Of a stretch of DNA of 64,000 bases, positions 18,601 to 26,963 are shown one piece after another. The stretch's first letter is position 1; every line of letters begins with the position of its first letter. The notes beneath the pieces are model-generated. The model did no database searches, had not been told where the DNA came from, and saw nothing but the letters and a program-made list of their open reading frames with translations. A program made the position numbers and the translations under genes. Origin of the DNA: Chryseobacterium candidae (lineage in GTDB: Bacteria > Bacteroidota > Bacteroidia > Flavobacteriales > Weeksellaceae); assembly GCF_004916905.1 (NCBI RefSeq), contig NZ_SDLV01000031.1:1-64000 (forward strand), written 5' to 3'.

Positions 18601-18907
18601 ACAAAGATTGGATGGAGAAGAACTTCTTAAAGCTTTTGATATTACAGGAACCATCCAATGGGAGCGCAGAAAAACGTCTATCCGTGGTAATTTCTCTTTC
18701 ATCAGTAACAATTTCACAGGAAACAATTTCAGTATTGTAGGAAACCAGATGCTGGACGGGCTTAAACCCGGAAAAAACCAGGTATGGAGTGTATTTATAC
18801 AACAGGCAATCAACTCGTTTATCCAGCTGAACCTTAATTACGAAGGAAGAAACTCCGGTGACCGGACCATTCACATCGGTAGTATGCAGGTAAAGGCGAG
18901 CTTCTAA
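15680..18907 (+). CDS. Large outer-membrane beta-barrel protein, function unknown
   Basis: A 1075-residue secreted protein. The only in-frame start before the signal peptide is TTG at 15680 ([21 protein letters not shown]). The central part has the wording [44 protein letters not shown] at about 230-275, which I recall from SprA-like and other giant Bacteroidota outer-membrane proteins; the rest is strand-rich with many Asn/Phe/Tyr alternations and ends in VKASF, a barrel-type C terminus. An EF-like [14 protein letters not shown] segment lies at about 770. Role unknown; possibly surface assembly linked to T9SS (weak inference from divergent cargo neighbours). Confidence 0.7.
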   Translation: [1075 protein letters not shown]

Positions 18908-19039
18908 CAATGGAAAACTGAAGTGAGCAGACCATTAGAACTTACATTATTTGAATTCTTTTTCTATGCTCAAATTTCTAAACAAAACAATCATTTATAC
19001 CGATAGATAATATCATATTTCTGAATGTTCAGAATTTCG

Positions 19040-19047
19040 TAAATTTG
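19040..19047 (+). promoter_or_regulatory. -7 box upstream of dusB
   Basis: TAAATTTG (perfect TAnnTTTG) ends four bases before the dusB ATG, again implying a very short leader. Confidence 0.5.
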
Positions 19048-19051
19048 CACC

Positions 19052-20047
19052 ATGATAAAAATAGGCAACATAGAACTGCCGGAATTTCCACTTTTGCTGG
19101 CTCCAATGGAAGACGTAAGTGATCCTCCGTTCAGACGTTTGTGTAAAATGCATGGTGCAGATTTAATGTATTCGGAGTTTATTTCTTCCGAAGGGTTGAT
19201 TCGTGACGCTATCAAAAGTCGTAAAAAGCTGGATATTTTCGATTATGAAAGACCCGTTGGAATACAGATATTTGGTGGAGACGAAGAAGCAATGGCTATG
19301 TCTGCAAGAATTGTTGAAACCGTAAATCCGGATCTGGTAGATATCAATTTTGGATGTCCTGTAAAAAAAGTTGTCTGCAAAGGAGCAGGAGCTGGTGTTC
19401 TGAAAGATATCGACCTTATGGTACGTCTTACAAAAGCTGTTGTAAGCTCTACTCACCTTCCTGTCACGGTAAAAACCCGTCTGGGATGGGACAGCACCAG
19501 CATTAATATTGATGAAGTAGCAGAACGCCTGCAGGAAACAGGAATTAAAGCTCTTACCATCCATGCAAGAACCCGTGCTCAAATGTATAAGGGTGAGGCA
19601 GACTGGGAACATATTTCAAGAATTAAACAAAATCCTAATATTGAGATTCCCATTTTTGGAAATGGTGATATAGATTCTGCTGAAAAAGCTTTAGACTACA
19701 AGCAAAAGTATGCATGTGACGGTATTATGATCGGGCGTGCTGCTATTGGATATCCATGGATATTCAATGAAATCAAACACTTCTTTAAAACAGGAGAACA
19801 TTTACCTGAACCAACAATTTCAGATCGGTTACTGGCTGTTCGTCAACATGCAGAATGGAGTACTGAATGGAAAGGAGAAAGATTAGGGTTGGTAGAAATG
19901 AGACAACATTACAGCAACTATTTCCGTGGAATTCCTCATTTCAAGGAATTCAGAAAAAAATTCCTGGAAGTTTTCACTATGGAAGAAATGGACAGCTTAA
20001 TTAAAGAAACCCAACAGTTCTACGAAGAATATCAGGCACAGCTATAA
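19052..20047 (+). CDS. dusB: tRNA-dihydrouridine synthase B
   Basis: The 331-residue FMN enzyme reduces uridine to dihydrouridine in the tRNA D-loop. Diagnostic sequence: APMEDVSDPPFRRLC (17-31), GIQIFGGDEEAM (70-81), DINFGCPVKKVVCKGAGAG at 97-115 with catalytic Cys102, then TVKTRLGWD and the FMN-phosphate segment NGDIDSAEKA ... GIMIGRAAIGYPWIF. Wording and length fit DusB. The gene stands alone between a promoter and a terminator. Confidence 0.95.
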   Translation: MIKIGNIELPEFPLLLAPMEDVSDPPFRRLCKMHGADLMYSEFISSEGLIRDAIKSRKKLDIFDYERPVGIQIFGGDEEAMAMSARIVETVNPDLVDINFGCPVKKVVCKGAGAGVLKDIDLMVRLTKAVVSSTHLPVTVKTRLGWDSTSINIDEVAERLQETGIKALTIHARTRAQMYKGEADWEHISRIKQNPNIEIPIFGNGDIDSAEKALDYKQKYACDGIMIGRAAIGYPWIFNEIKHFFKTGEHLPEPTISDRLLAVRQHAEWSTEWKGERLGLVEMRQHYSNYFRGIPHFKEFRKKFLEVFTMEEMDSLIKETQQFYEEYQAQL

Positions 20048-20051
20048 AAAT

Positions 20052-20083
20052 AAAACCATCAGCAAAACTGATGGTTTTTTATT
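20052..20083 (+). terminator. Terminator between dusB and deoC
   Basis: Stem AAACCATCAG / CTGATGGTTT with CAAAA loop and T-tract; A-rich left flank makes it usable by the convergent deoC transcript as well. Confidence 0.85.
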
Positions 20084-20098
20084 ATTTAGAATCTAATA

Positions 20099-20842
20099 TT
20101 AATATCCTTCTGATGAAGATTCGTTTTTAATTAATCCCAGCGCTGAAGAAGTTCCAATTCTTTTAACTCCCATTTTGATCATTTTCTCAGCATCTTCCGG
20201 AGTTCTCACTCCTCCGGCTGCTTTTACAGGAAGTCTGCCAGCATTGCTGAGCATAATTGCTATTCCTTCAAAGGTTGCTCCGTTAGGCTTTCCTTCTGCA
20301 GTCTGATAAAATCCTGTAGATGATTTGACAAAAATTTTCGACAACTCATTTTCAGAAAAATTTTCTTCTGCCCAGGTAGAAATCTTTTTAGTAAGATCTG
20401 CAATCTGTTCATCAGTTAATGCAGCAATTTCAATAATCCATTTTGCAACTTTTTGATGCTCAAGAGATAATTGGGTACATTTTACAAATTCTTCTTTTAC
20501 CAGTTCTATACTTCCTTGTAAATAAGCCGTATAATTAATCACAAAATCTAATTCATCTGCTCCGTCTTCTATTGCTTTTGAAGCTTCTGCAAGTTTCTCA
20601 TCAACAGAATACGTTCCTTCGTGGAAACCTATCACAGTTCCTACTACAACATTTGAATTTCTTTCCTGAATATATTTCCTGATCTCAGCTACGTAATCCG
20701 GTCGAATCATTACGGCAAAAATACCATTGTCTATTGCTTCCTGCGTAAGTTCTTTATCTTTTTGAAGTGTTTCTTCGTGGGAAATACCTGATTGCTCTGG
20801 AGTTTTCAGGTAAGTTGAATCCAAATATTGGGCTATGTTCAT
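20099..20842 (-). CDS. deoC: Deoxyribose-phosphate aldolase
   Basis: Cleaves 2-deoxyribose-5-phosphate to acetaldehyde and glyceraldehyde-3-phosphate in deoxynucleoside catabolism. The 247-residue protein has the class I aldolase features: ELDFVIN (Asp99), the Schiff-base lysine K173 in KIFVKSSTGFY, K207 in VKAAGGVRT, and RIGTSS phosphate-binding end. Length is as expected. It starts 4 bp after the Lrp-type regulator, so the two form an operon that likely is self-regulated. Confidence 0.95.
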   Translation of the reverse strand: MNIAQYLDSTYLKTPEQSGISHEETLQKDKELTQEAIDNGIFAVMIRPDYVAEIRKYIQERNSNVVVGTVIGFHEGTYSVDEKLAEASKAIEDGADELDFVINYTAYLQGSIELVKEEFVKCTQLSLEHQKVAKWIIEIAALTDEQIADLTKKISTWAEENFSENELSKIFVKSSTGFYQTAEGKPNGATFEGIAIMLSNAGRLPVKAAGGVRTPEDAEKMIKMGVKRIGTSSALGLIKNESSSEGY

Positions 20843-20846
20843 ATTG

Positions 20847-21317
20847 TTATACTTTCAATTGTCTGTAAATACCTTGTTCTAAAGATATAAAAGTTTCTGT
20901 TCTTGTTACTCCCTTCAGCTTTTGAAGCTTGCTAAGAATCTGCATTAAGTGATCATTGTCTTTACAAAGCACTTTCAGGAAAATAGTGTAATTTCCTGTA
21001 GTATAGTGGGCCTCCACTACTTCGTTGATATCATGCAAAGACTTTACCACTTCCGGATAATGGCTTGGCTGGTCTAAAAATACACCAATGTAGGAAATCA
21101 CTTTGTATCCAATTTTCTTAGGATTAAGAAATGATATTGAATTTTCAATAACTCCTGCATGTTCGAGTTTTTTGATTCTTTGATGCACTGCAGTGGTGGA
21201 AATTCCAACATTTTTTGAAATGTGGGCTAAAGAAGTTTTAGCATTATCCATCAACATGTAGATGATTTCTTTGTCAATAGAATCTAAATGGTAGCTTGTG
21301 TTGCTCGAATTTTTCAT
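20847..21317 (-). CDS. Lrp/AsnC-family transcriptional regulator
   Basis: A 156-residue protein with an N-terminal AsnC-type winged HTH (LDSIDKEIIYMLMDNAKTSLAHISKNVGISTTAVHQRIKKLEHAGVI, 11-58) and a C-terminal RAM effector domain (GVFLDQPSHYPEVVKSL ... VVEAHYTTGNYTIFLKVLCKD). Such proteins form octameric rings that respond to amino acids. Its direct linkage to deoC (4-bp gap) suggests it regulates this operon, though a global role is possible. Confidence 0.93.
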   Translation of the reverse strand: MKNSSNTSYHLDSIDKEIIYMLMDNAKTSLAHISKNVGISTTAVHQRIKKLEHAGVIENSISFLNPKKIGYKVISYIGVFLDQPSHYPEVVKSLHDINEVVEAHYTTGNYTIFLKVLCKDNDHLMQILSKLQKLKGVTRTETFISLEQGIYRQLKV

Positions 21318-21346
21318 TTTCTACTTTTTTTATTATTTATGTTTTT

Positions 21347-22282
21347 TTACTGTAAATTTTTAAATTTTACAAAAACCGGAAAATGATCGCTATATCCGCC
21401 TAAATACCGTGTACCAGCATAAGTTCGGAATGGCCGTCCTTCAAAATTTCTGGTTCTGCTGCTAATTTTTTCAGAATTGAATATATGAGCATCCTGAAAA
21501 ACCAGCGTCTTATTATCAAGCAAAGATCTTGACATAATGATCTGATCATACAGCAATCCAGATTTATAATGAAAAGTAGAATAATTTCTTGTGGAAAACA
21601 ATTGCTGAAAAGGGTTCATTAAAGCCTTCTCATCGTCATTGTCATAGAGAATTTGTACTAAATTTTCATCATCCGGGTTTTCGTTAAAATCACCACACAA
21701 TATAACATGCTCTTTATCAGCATTTACAATTTTTATAATCCGTTGCCGTACTTCATTCAATATAAAGGTTCTTTTAGGTTTATTGATATCTTTTTCGCGC
21801 TTAGAGGGAAGATGGGCGATAAAGACATTAATAATTTCCCCTTTATATTTTATTTTTGAAAAAAGTACGTCTCTGGTTGTGTCGTAATTTTCTGTGTTTT
21901 TATTTACTATTTCAAAAAAGAAAGTAATGGTTTCCGAATCTATTACCTCTACTTTATTTTTATCATATAACATGGCTACATCCACTTTTCTTTCGTCCAT
22001 AGAATTGTAATGTACAATTCCGTATTCCGAATTAAAGGGCTCCATCTCCACAAGATCTTCCAAAACTTTCCTTCCGGAAACTTCAGATAATCCTATTACA
22101 AATGGCAGTACACCATTATCCTCCTTCATCAACTGAAATACATGTGAGATCTTGAAGAGCTTATTTCTGTATCTCTTTTCATCCCAATTCCTTAATCCTG
22201 ACCGGGTAGGATCTAATTTGTGGACAGGTTTCGGATCGGGTAAAAATAAATTTTCAACATTATAAAAAGAGAACAGCTCCAT
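21347..22282 (-). CDS. Endonuclease/exonuclease/phosphatase-family protein
   Basis: A 311-residue cytoplasmic protein with the EEP fold: SFYNVENLF (Asn/Glu near the start), GLSEVSGRKVLEDLV (metal-binding Glu), FIAHLPSKRE (His), LCGDFNENPDDEN (Asp/Asn pair) and the terminal SDHFPVFVKF (catalytic Asp-His). Members hydrolyse phosphodiesters in nucleic acids, lipids or nucleotides; substrate here unknown. No signal peptide. It lies 29 bp downstream of the Lrp start on the same strand but precedes it in transcription, so it could share a transcript with lrp-deoC. Confidence 0.88.
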   Translation of the reverse strand: MELFSFYNVENLFLPDPKPVHKLDPTRSGLRNWDEKRYRNKLFKISHVFQLMKEDNGVLPFVIGLSEVSGRKVLEDLVEMEPFNSEYGIVHYNSMDERKVDVAMLYDKNKVEVIDSETITFFFEIVNKNTENYDTTRDVLFSKIKYKGEIINVFIAHLPSKREKDINKPKRTFILNEVRQRIIKIVNADKEHVILCGDFNENPDDENLVQILYDNDDEKALMNPFQQLFSTRNYSTFHYKSGLLYDQIIMSRSLLDNKTLVFQDAHIFNSEKISSRTRNFEGRPFRTYAGTRYLGGYSDHFPVFVKFKNLQ

Positions 22283-22663
22283 CTACACTAATTTCTATAC
22301 TTTTAATTTATTATGTTCTTTTTACTTTAAGATGTAAATTTATTCTTTTTTTTCAAATTTTCGTGATTTACTTCTAAAACAGTAAATCGATTTCCAATAA
22401 AAAACAATTCAAATATAGTAAAAAATACTAATGAAATAAGTTAATATGAATTAATTTTTCAATCATCCTGTAGTTCTGATATATTTATCAAAATTGAGAC
22501 AATACGCAAAATCCGGGATAATAGAAATAAATTCTCAAGTTAAAACCAAAAAAATTAATATTTTTCACTATTATTAAAAATGAAACAAAAATTATTCCAT
22601 TTATCTATAACGAATGGAATTAAATATGAAACCCGAAAAAAGATAAGTTCTGACAATTTTCGA
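22283..22663. other. AT-rich intergenic gap, nothing recognised
   Basis: About 380 bp between trmD and the EEP gene. Very AT-rich with no open frame of interest, no strong stem-loop and no clear promoter motif. Confidence 0.6.
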
Positions 22664-23335
22664 TTACAATAAATCGGGACGTTTTTCCTTTGTTATTCTT
22701 ACAGCTTCGTCATGCCGCCATTCTTCGATTTTTCCAAAATTTCCGCTCAGCAAGATCTTGGGAACATCCAGGCCTTTATAGCTTTCAGGCCTTGTATAGA
22801 TGGGTGGTGAAAGAAGATCGTCCTGAAAACTGTCTGTTAAAGCGCTCTGTTCATCATTCAAAACTCCGGGAAGCAATCTGATAATTGAGTCTGCCAAAAC
22901 ACAGGCTGCGAGTTCTCCCCCGGTAAGAACGTAATCTCCGATTGAAATTTCTTTTGTAATATGAAGATCTCTTACTCTTTGGTCTATTCCTTTGTAGTGG
23001 CCGCAAAGAAAGATGAGATTTTCTTTGATGGAAAGTGAATTGGCAATTTTCTGATTCAAAGTAACGCCATCCGGTGTCAGATAAATGACTTCATCATAAT
23101 TCCGTTGAGATTTAAGCTCTGAAATACATTTATCCAGCGGTTCTACCATCATTACCATTCCTGCTCCGCCCCCGTAAGGTTCATCATCAATTTGTCTGTG
23201 CTTATTGATTGCCCAGTCTCTCAAATGGTGAAAATGTACTTCTACCAGCCCTTTATCCATCGCTCTTTTCAAAATAGAAGTTTTGAAAGGACTTTCCATC
23301 AATTCCGGAAGTACGCTTATTATGTCAATTCTCAT
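22664..23335 (-). CDS. trmD: tRNA (guanine-N1-)-methyltransferase
   Basis: Methylates G37 of tRNAs using S-adenosylmethionine, preventing frameshifts; normally essential. The 223-residue SPOUT protein shows [17 protein letters not shown] (51-67), [12 protein letters not shown] (110-121) and the trefoil-knot segment [14 protein letters not shown] (131-144). Its ATG overlaps the stop of the upstream ndh gene (ATGA, 4 bp), indicating translational coupling. It lacks the rpsP-rimM-rplS context seen in many bacteria. Confidence 0.96.
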   Translation of the reverse strand: MRIDIISVLPELMESPFKTSILKRAMDKGLVEVHFHHLRDWAINKHRQIDDEPYGGGAGMVMMVEPLDKCISELKSQRNYDEVIYLTPDGVTLNQKIANSLSIKENLIFLCGHYKGIDQRVRDLHITKEISIGDYVLTGGELAACVLADSIIRLLPGVLNDEQSALTDSFQDDLLSPPIYTRPESYKGLDVPKILLSGNFGKIEEWRHDEAVRITKEKRPDLL

Positions 23336-24594
23336 TGTAATGTTCCGTTTTTCTTAGTAGGTATAATAATTAATCTTAAAGAAGAATCTTTGTTGATATA
23401 ACTCCACATCCAGTTGAAGAATATGGCCAGCTTATTTCGAACGCTCAAAATTAGCATTAAATGGAGAAACATCCAGAAATACCATGCCAGAAATCCCTGA
23501 AATTTTATAAACGGCAGATCAACAACAGCTCTGTGCTTCCCAATAGTCGCTAATGAGCCTTTATCATCATACTCGTATTCTTTCCATTCTTCCAGGCTTT
23601 TCTTTAAAATATTTTTCCCTAAATTTTTTCCCTGATTAATGGCTACGTTAGCTACCTGAGGATGCCCCTGTGGATATTTTGGTGTTTCCATATAGGCAAT
23701 ATCTCCGATGGCATAAATATTATCGTAACCCTGTATTTTATTATATCGATCTACAATATATCTGTTTCTTACTAATTTTTCTTCCGGAAAACCTCCTACT
23801 ACATTTCCGGTAACGCCGGCTGCCCAGATCACATTGTTGGATGGTATTTCTTTTCCGCTTCTGAGATGCACTTTGTCACCATCATAATCTGTTACCACTT
23901 CTCCGCTCAAAAAAGTAACACCTAGATCTTTCAGATATTTCTCAGATTTTTCCTGGGCCTCGCTGCTCATTACAGCAAGGGGTTTTTCTGTGGAGCTTAC
24001 CAGGATAATCTTCAGATGATCAAAGTTCATGTAAGGATAATCTCTTGGAAGAATGTCTTTTTTCATTTCAGCAAAAGCTCCCGCCAGTTCTACTCCGGTA
24101 GGACCGCTTCCAACGATCACAATATTCCAGTTTCCGTCATCGCTGCGGCTTTTTTCAATAATCAGTTTTTCAAAGGTCATCAGAACATGATTTCTGATAC
24201 TGATGGCTTCCTGGGTATTTTTCATTCCGAAAGCTTTTCCTTCCAGATCTTTGTTTCCGAAAAAATTAGTTTTACAGCCCGTTGCAATGATGAGTTTATC
24301 GTAAGTAAATTCTGCTTCGTCGGTAATGACTTTATTGTTGGCAGGGTCTATTTCCTTCACCTCAGTCATACGGAACTGTGTGTTTCTGGATTGCTGAAAA
24401 ATCTTTCTGAAGGGAAAAGAAATGTTGGAAGGTTCTATCCTTCCTGAGGCTACCTGATAAAAAAGCGGCTGAAACATATGGTGGTTCATCCGGTCGAGAA
24501 CAATGACCTTTTTGTTCTTGTTATTCAATGTTTTTGCAAGCTGCAGCCCCGCAAATCCTCCTCCAATAATGATGATTTTTTCGCGTGTTTCCAT
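23332..24594 (-). CDS. ndh: Type II NADH dehydrogenase
   Basis: A 420-residue FAD flavoprotein that passes electrons from NADH to menaquinone without pumping protons. Motifs: [16 protein letters not shown] dinucleotide fold at the N terminus, [23 protein letters not shown] second Rossmann site near residue 170, IWAAGVTGN, and YAIGDIAY near 300. A hydrophobic membrane-anchoring tail ([16 protein letters not shown]) lies near 370-390. The frame could start three codons earlier with TTG, but that codon is part of the -7 box, so ATG at 24594 is chosen. Overlaps trmD by 4 bp. Confidence 0.93.
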   Translation of the reverse strand: METREKIIIIGGGFAGLQLAKTLNNKNKKVIVLDRMNHHMFQPLFYQVASGRIEPSNISFPFRKIFQQSRNTQFRMTEVKEIDPANNKVITDEAEFTYDKLIIATGCKTNFFGNKDLEGKAFGMKNTQEAISIRNHVLMTFEKLIIEKSRSDDGNWNIVIVGSGPTGVELAGAFAEMKKDILPRDYPYMNFDHLKIILVSSTEKPLAVMSSEAQEKSEKYLKDLGVTFLSGEVVTDYDGDKVHLRSGKEIPSNNVIWAAGVTGNVVGGFPEEKLVRNRYIVDRYNKIQGYDNIYAIGDIAYMETPKYPQGHPQVANVAINQGKNLGKNILKKSLEEWKEYEYDDKGSLATIGKHRAVVDLPFIKFQGFLAWYFWMFLHLMLILSVRNKLAIFFNWMWSYINKDSSLRLIIIPTKKNGTLQ

Positions 24595-24600
24595 AATACA

Positions 24601-24608
24601 CAAATTTA
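24601..24608 (-). promoter_or_regulatory. -7 box of the ndh-trmD operon
   Basis: TAAATTTG on the minus strand, six bases upstream of the chosen ndh start; it includes the upstream in-frame TTG, which argues against that codon as the start. Confidence 0.55.
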
Positions 24609-24643
24609 CTGATTTTATTTTAGCATTTGGCAGTGAAAAAAGT

Positions 24644-24651
24644 TAGTTTTG
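24644..24651 (+). promoter_or_regulatory. -7 box of the GH25 lysozyme gene
   Basis: TAGTTTTG matches TAnnTTTG and ends nine bases before ATG 24661. It faces the ndh promoter, forming a compact divergent promoter region. Confidence 0.5.
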
Positions 24652-24660
24652 CAAAACTTT

Positions 24661-25524
24661 ATGACACCAAAAAAGTATACCAAAAAAACTGCCAAACAAG
24701 TCCATAAATCGCGACGGAAGAAGTATTTTTTCCGGAGATGGGTCATATTGGCGATTTTAATGATAGCATTAGTGGGAACAGGGCTTTACTTAAAACAGTC
24801 CGTCAGTTATTACTATGCCTTGTACTTTAATAAATTTAAGCATAAAAAGCTTCATAACAGTGAAAAAGAGGCGGCAAGAATTCAAAGGATATTAGCCAGC
24901 AATCTTGACAAAACCTATGGCTTTGATGTTTCGCATTATCAGAACCGGGAAGATATCAAATGGGATAGCCTCAGCATCGGAAATAAAACGATTCCGCTGG
25001 AATTTGTTGTGATGCGTGCAACAATGGGAAACCGGAGTGCCGACAAGCATTTTGATGAATTCTGGGAAAGTGCCAAAAAACATGAGCTTATCAGGGGAGC
25101 CTATCATTTTTACAGAGCTGATGAAGATCCTGTGATCCAGGCTAATAATTTTTTAGAGAATGTGAAACTTGAAAGCGGAGATCTTCCTCCGATTCTTGAT
25201 ATTGAAAAAATTCCAAAGCGTAAAACCAACAAAAAACTGGTTGAAGACCTGAAAGTATGGTGTAAAATTGTAGAAGACGCTTATGGTGAAAAGCCCATCA
25301 TCTACACCTACTACCATTATTATAAAGATTTTCTGAAAGGGGAATTTGAAGGCTACCCTTTATGGCTTGCCAATTACAATGATGTTCCGTCTCCTTCGCC
25401 TGATGATGAATGGGACTTCTGGCAATTTACAGAAAACGGAATTGTTCATGGCATTAATGCAAAAGTAGATCTGGATGTTTACAATGGAAGTTCGTGGTCA
25501 TTAAAAAGACTGACACTGGATTAA
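24661..25524 (+). CDS. GH25 family lysozyme with membrane anchor
   Basis: A 287-residue protein: basic N terminus, one membrane segment at about 25-45 (WVILAILMIALVGTGLYL), then a GH25 N-acetylmuramidase domain beginning YGFDVSHYQ (first catalytic-face Asp), VVMRATMGN, GAYHFYRADEDP, LPPILDIEKI (catalytic Asp/Glu), PIIYTYYHYY and WDFWQFTENG. It would cleave the glycan strand of peptidoglycan in the periplasm while tethered to the inner membrane. An upstream in-frame TTG at 24649 falls in the promoter, so ATG 24661 is preferred. Confidence 0.92.
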   Translation: MTPKKYTKKTAKQVHKSRRKKYFFRRWVILAILMIALVGTGLYLKQSVSYYYALYFNKFKHKKLHNSEKEAARIQRILASNLDKTYGFDVSHYQNREDIKWDSLSIGNKTIPLEFVVMRATMGNRSADKHFDEFWESAKKHELIRGAYHFYRADEDPVIQANNFLENVKLESGDLPPILDIEKIPKRKTNKKLVEDLKVWCKIVEDAYGEKPIIYTYYHYYKDFLKGEFEGYPLWLANYNDVPSPSPDDEWDFWQFTENGIVHGINAKVDLDVYNGSSWSLKRLTLD

Positions 25525-25547
25525 ATAGCTAGAAAACACATGATGTA

Positions 25548-26093
25548 TTAATCATATTTATTCGGATTATTGTCTCCGTTTTCATCCATTTTCACATCAA
25601 TATTAATGGCTGGTACGGCAATAGTCATTTTTTGCCAGTCACCATAAAATTCTCTTATCAATCCGGTTCTGAACAAAGCAGCACTGATTTTAATTCTGCC
25701 ATCAAAATATTTCAAACACTTTTCGTTTTGGCATTGACTCCCCAGTTTTTATCGATTAGTTTTTTAGGTTTAATTGTAACCTCTTTAATATTTTGAGTTT
25801 TTCCATTTAAAAATATTTTCTGCTGATCATACTTTTAAAATTCTGTATTTTTTCCTGATAAGGATCATATCCCGGTACTTCTATTTTTATTTTCTGCCGC
25901 GGACCTGTATTGGAAAGATCAATTGAAAATTTCCTTTTTCATCAGAGATCGTTGCTATTGATTTTTTTTCAATTCCAATTTTCACATAAGGAATCGGCTC
26001 ATTTTCATTTTTAGAAATAATGGTTCCGGAAATAACCTGTGCTTTAAGGCCATAGAAGAAATAAAAAAAAAATAAAGCGTACAATATTTTCAT
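25548..26093 (-). pseudogene. Decayed carboxypeptidase-like regulatory-domain protein
   Basis: Reading the minus strand, a signal peptide (MKILYALFFFYFFYGLKAQ) and a carboxypeptidase-regulatory-like segment (VISGTIISKNENEPIPYVKIGIEKK ... DEKGNF) run into a stop. The sense continues in other frames: IDLSNTGPRQKIKIEVPGY at about 25918-25860, then IFLNGKTQNIKEVTIKPKKL ... NWGVNAKTKSV at about 25830-25725, then CLKYFDGRIKISAALFRTG ... AVPAINIDVKMDENGDN to a stop at 25548-25550. At least three frame changes and probably an internal deletion are needed. Clear remains of a secreted protein gene. Confidence 0.8.
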
Positions 26094-26234
26094 GTTAAAA
26101 GTTTGAAGCAAACTTATTTATTTTTAATACGTCACACTCTCAATACTTTATTAAATTTATTCTACGTTTTATTAGAATTACTTTAAAAATTACCAGAATT
26201 TTTATAATGACGCTAAGAAGAATTTTAACACATA

Positions 26235-26747
26235 TTAAAGGATATTCATAACCTCTTCCCATGAATGAACTCTTTCATACGTATCATTTTCTATCAATTC
26301 ATTATGAGGCTGGGTAAATATCAATCTCTGCCCTGAAAAATGATCTAAATTTTTAGGATAATCATCAATCATAACATCTCCGGCAACCACTTTTTTACTT
26401 CCACAAAGAACAATCTGTTCCCAGGTAATGAATGGAAAATGCTCTGCCAGCCAGTCATACTTTTCTCTTAAGCTGTTGGGAAACTCCATTCCGGCAGAGA
26501 CAATATAGAGTTCATATTTATTATTCAGATATTCAATTGCCTCACGGCTTCCTTTCATTACAGGCAATGTTCTGAAAAAACCTACTTCATTCACGTGCTT
26601 TTTTCCATTGGGAAAAGACTCTATTTCAGGCTTACCCGCCAAATCACTGATTTCAATTTCTCTTCCTGTATCTCTTTTTTCAAATTGTACCAGCTGATGA
26701 TATACATCTGCCATTACCCCGTCCATGTCGACAATTACTTTTTTCAT
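26235..26747 (-). CDS. 5'(3')-deoxyribonucleotidase-type HAD phosphatase
   Basis: A 170-residue HAD-superfamily protein starting with motif I VIVDMDGVMAD (catalytic Asp7 and Asp9), followed by a cap, YELYIVSAGMEFPNS (motif II Ser) and GDVMIDDYPKNL (motif IV Asp pair). This arrangement matches the NT5C group, which dephosphorylates deoxyribonucleotides and balances dNTP pools. Cytoplasmic. No operon partner. Confidence 0.88.
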   Translation of the reverse strand: MKKVIVDMDGVMADVYHQLVQFEKRDTGREIEISDLAGKPEIESFPNGKKHVNEVGFFRTLPVMKGSREAIEYLNNKYELYIVSAGMEFPNSLREKYDWLAEHFPFITWEQIVLCGSKKVVAGDVMIDDYPKNLDHFSGQRLIFTQPHNELIENDTYERVHSWEEVMNIL

Positions 26748-26916
26748 TACTTCAATCAGATTTTGTATTATGTATTAGTATTTACAATGTACACTTCATT
26801 ATGGTTAATCAAATTTACTGATTAGTTTTTTCAGACAAGGAACACAGTCTATTAAAAAATCATAAATATTCATTTTCATAAGAGAAGTTCCGGAAAGTTT
26901 TATGGTTACATTTTCG

Positions 26917-26924
26917 TATTTTTG
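26917..26924 (+). promoter_or_regulatory. -7 box upstream of the ABC-F gene
   Basis: TATTTTTG matches TAnnTTTG, 39 bp upstream of ATG 26964. Confidence 0.45.
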
Positions 26925-26963
26925 CAGCTTAGTTAAAAATTAAAATCAAACTATTAATTCCCA

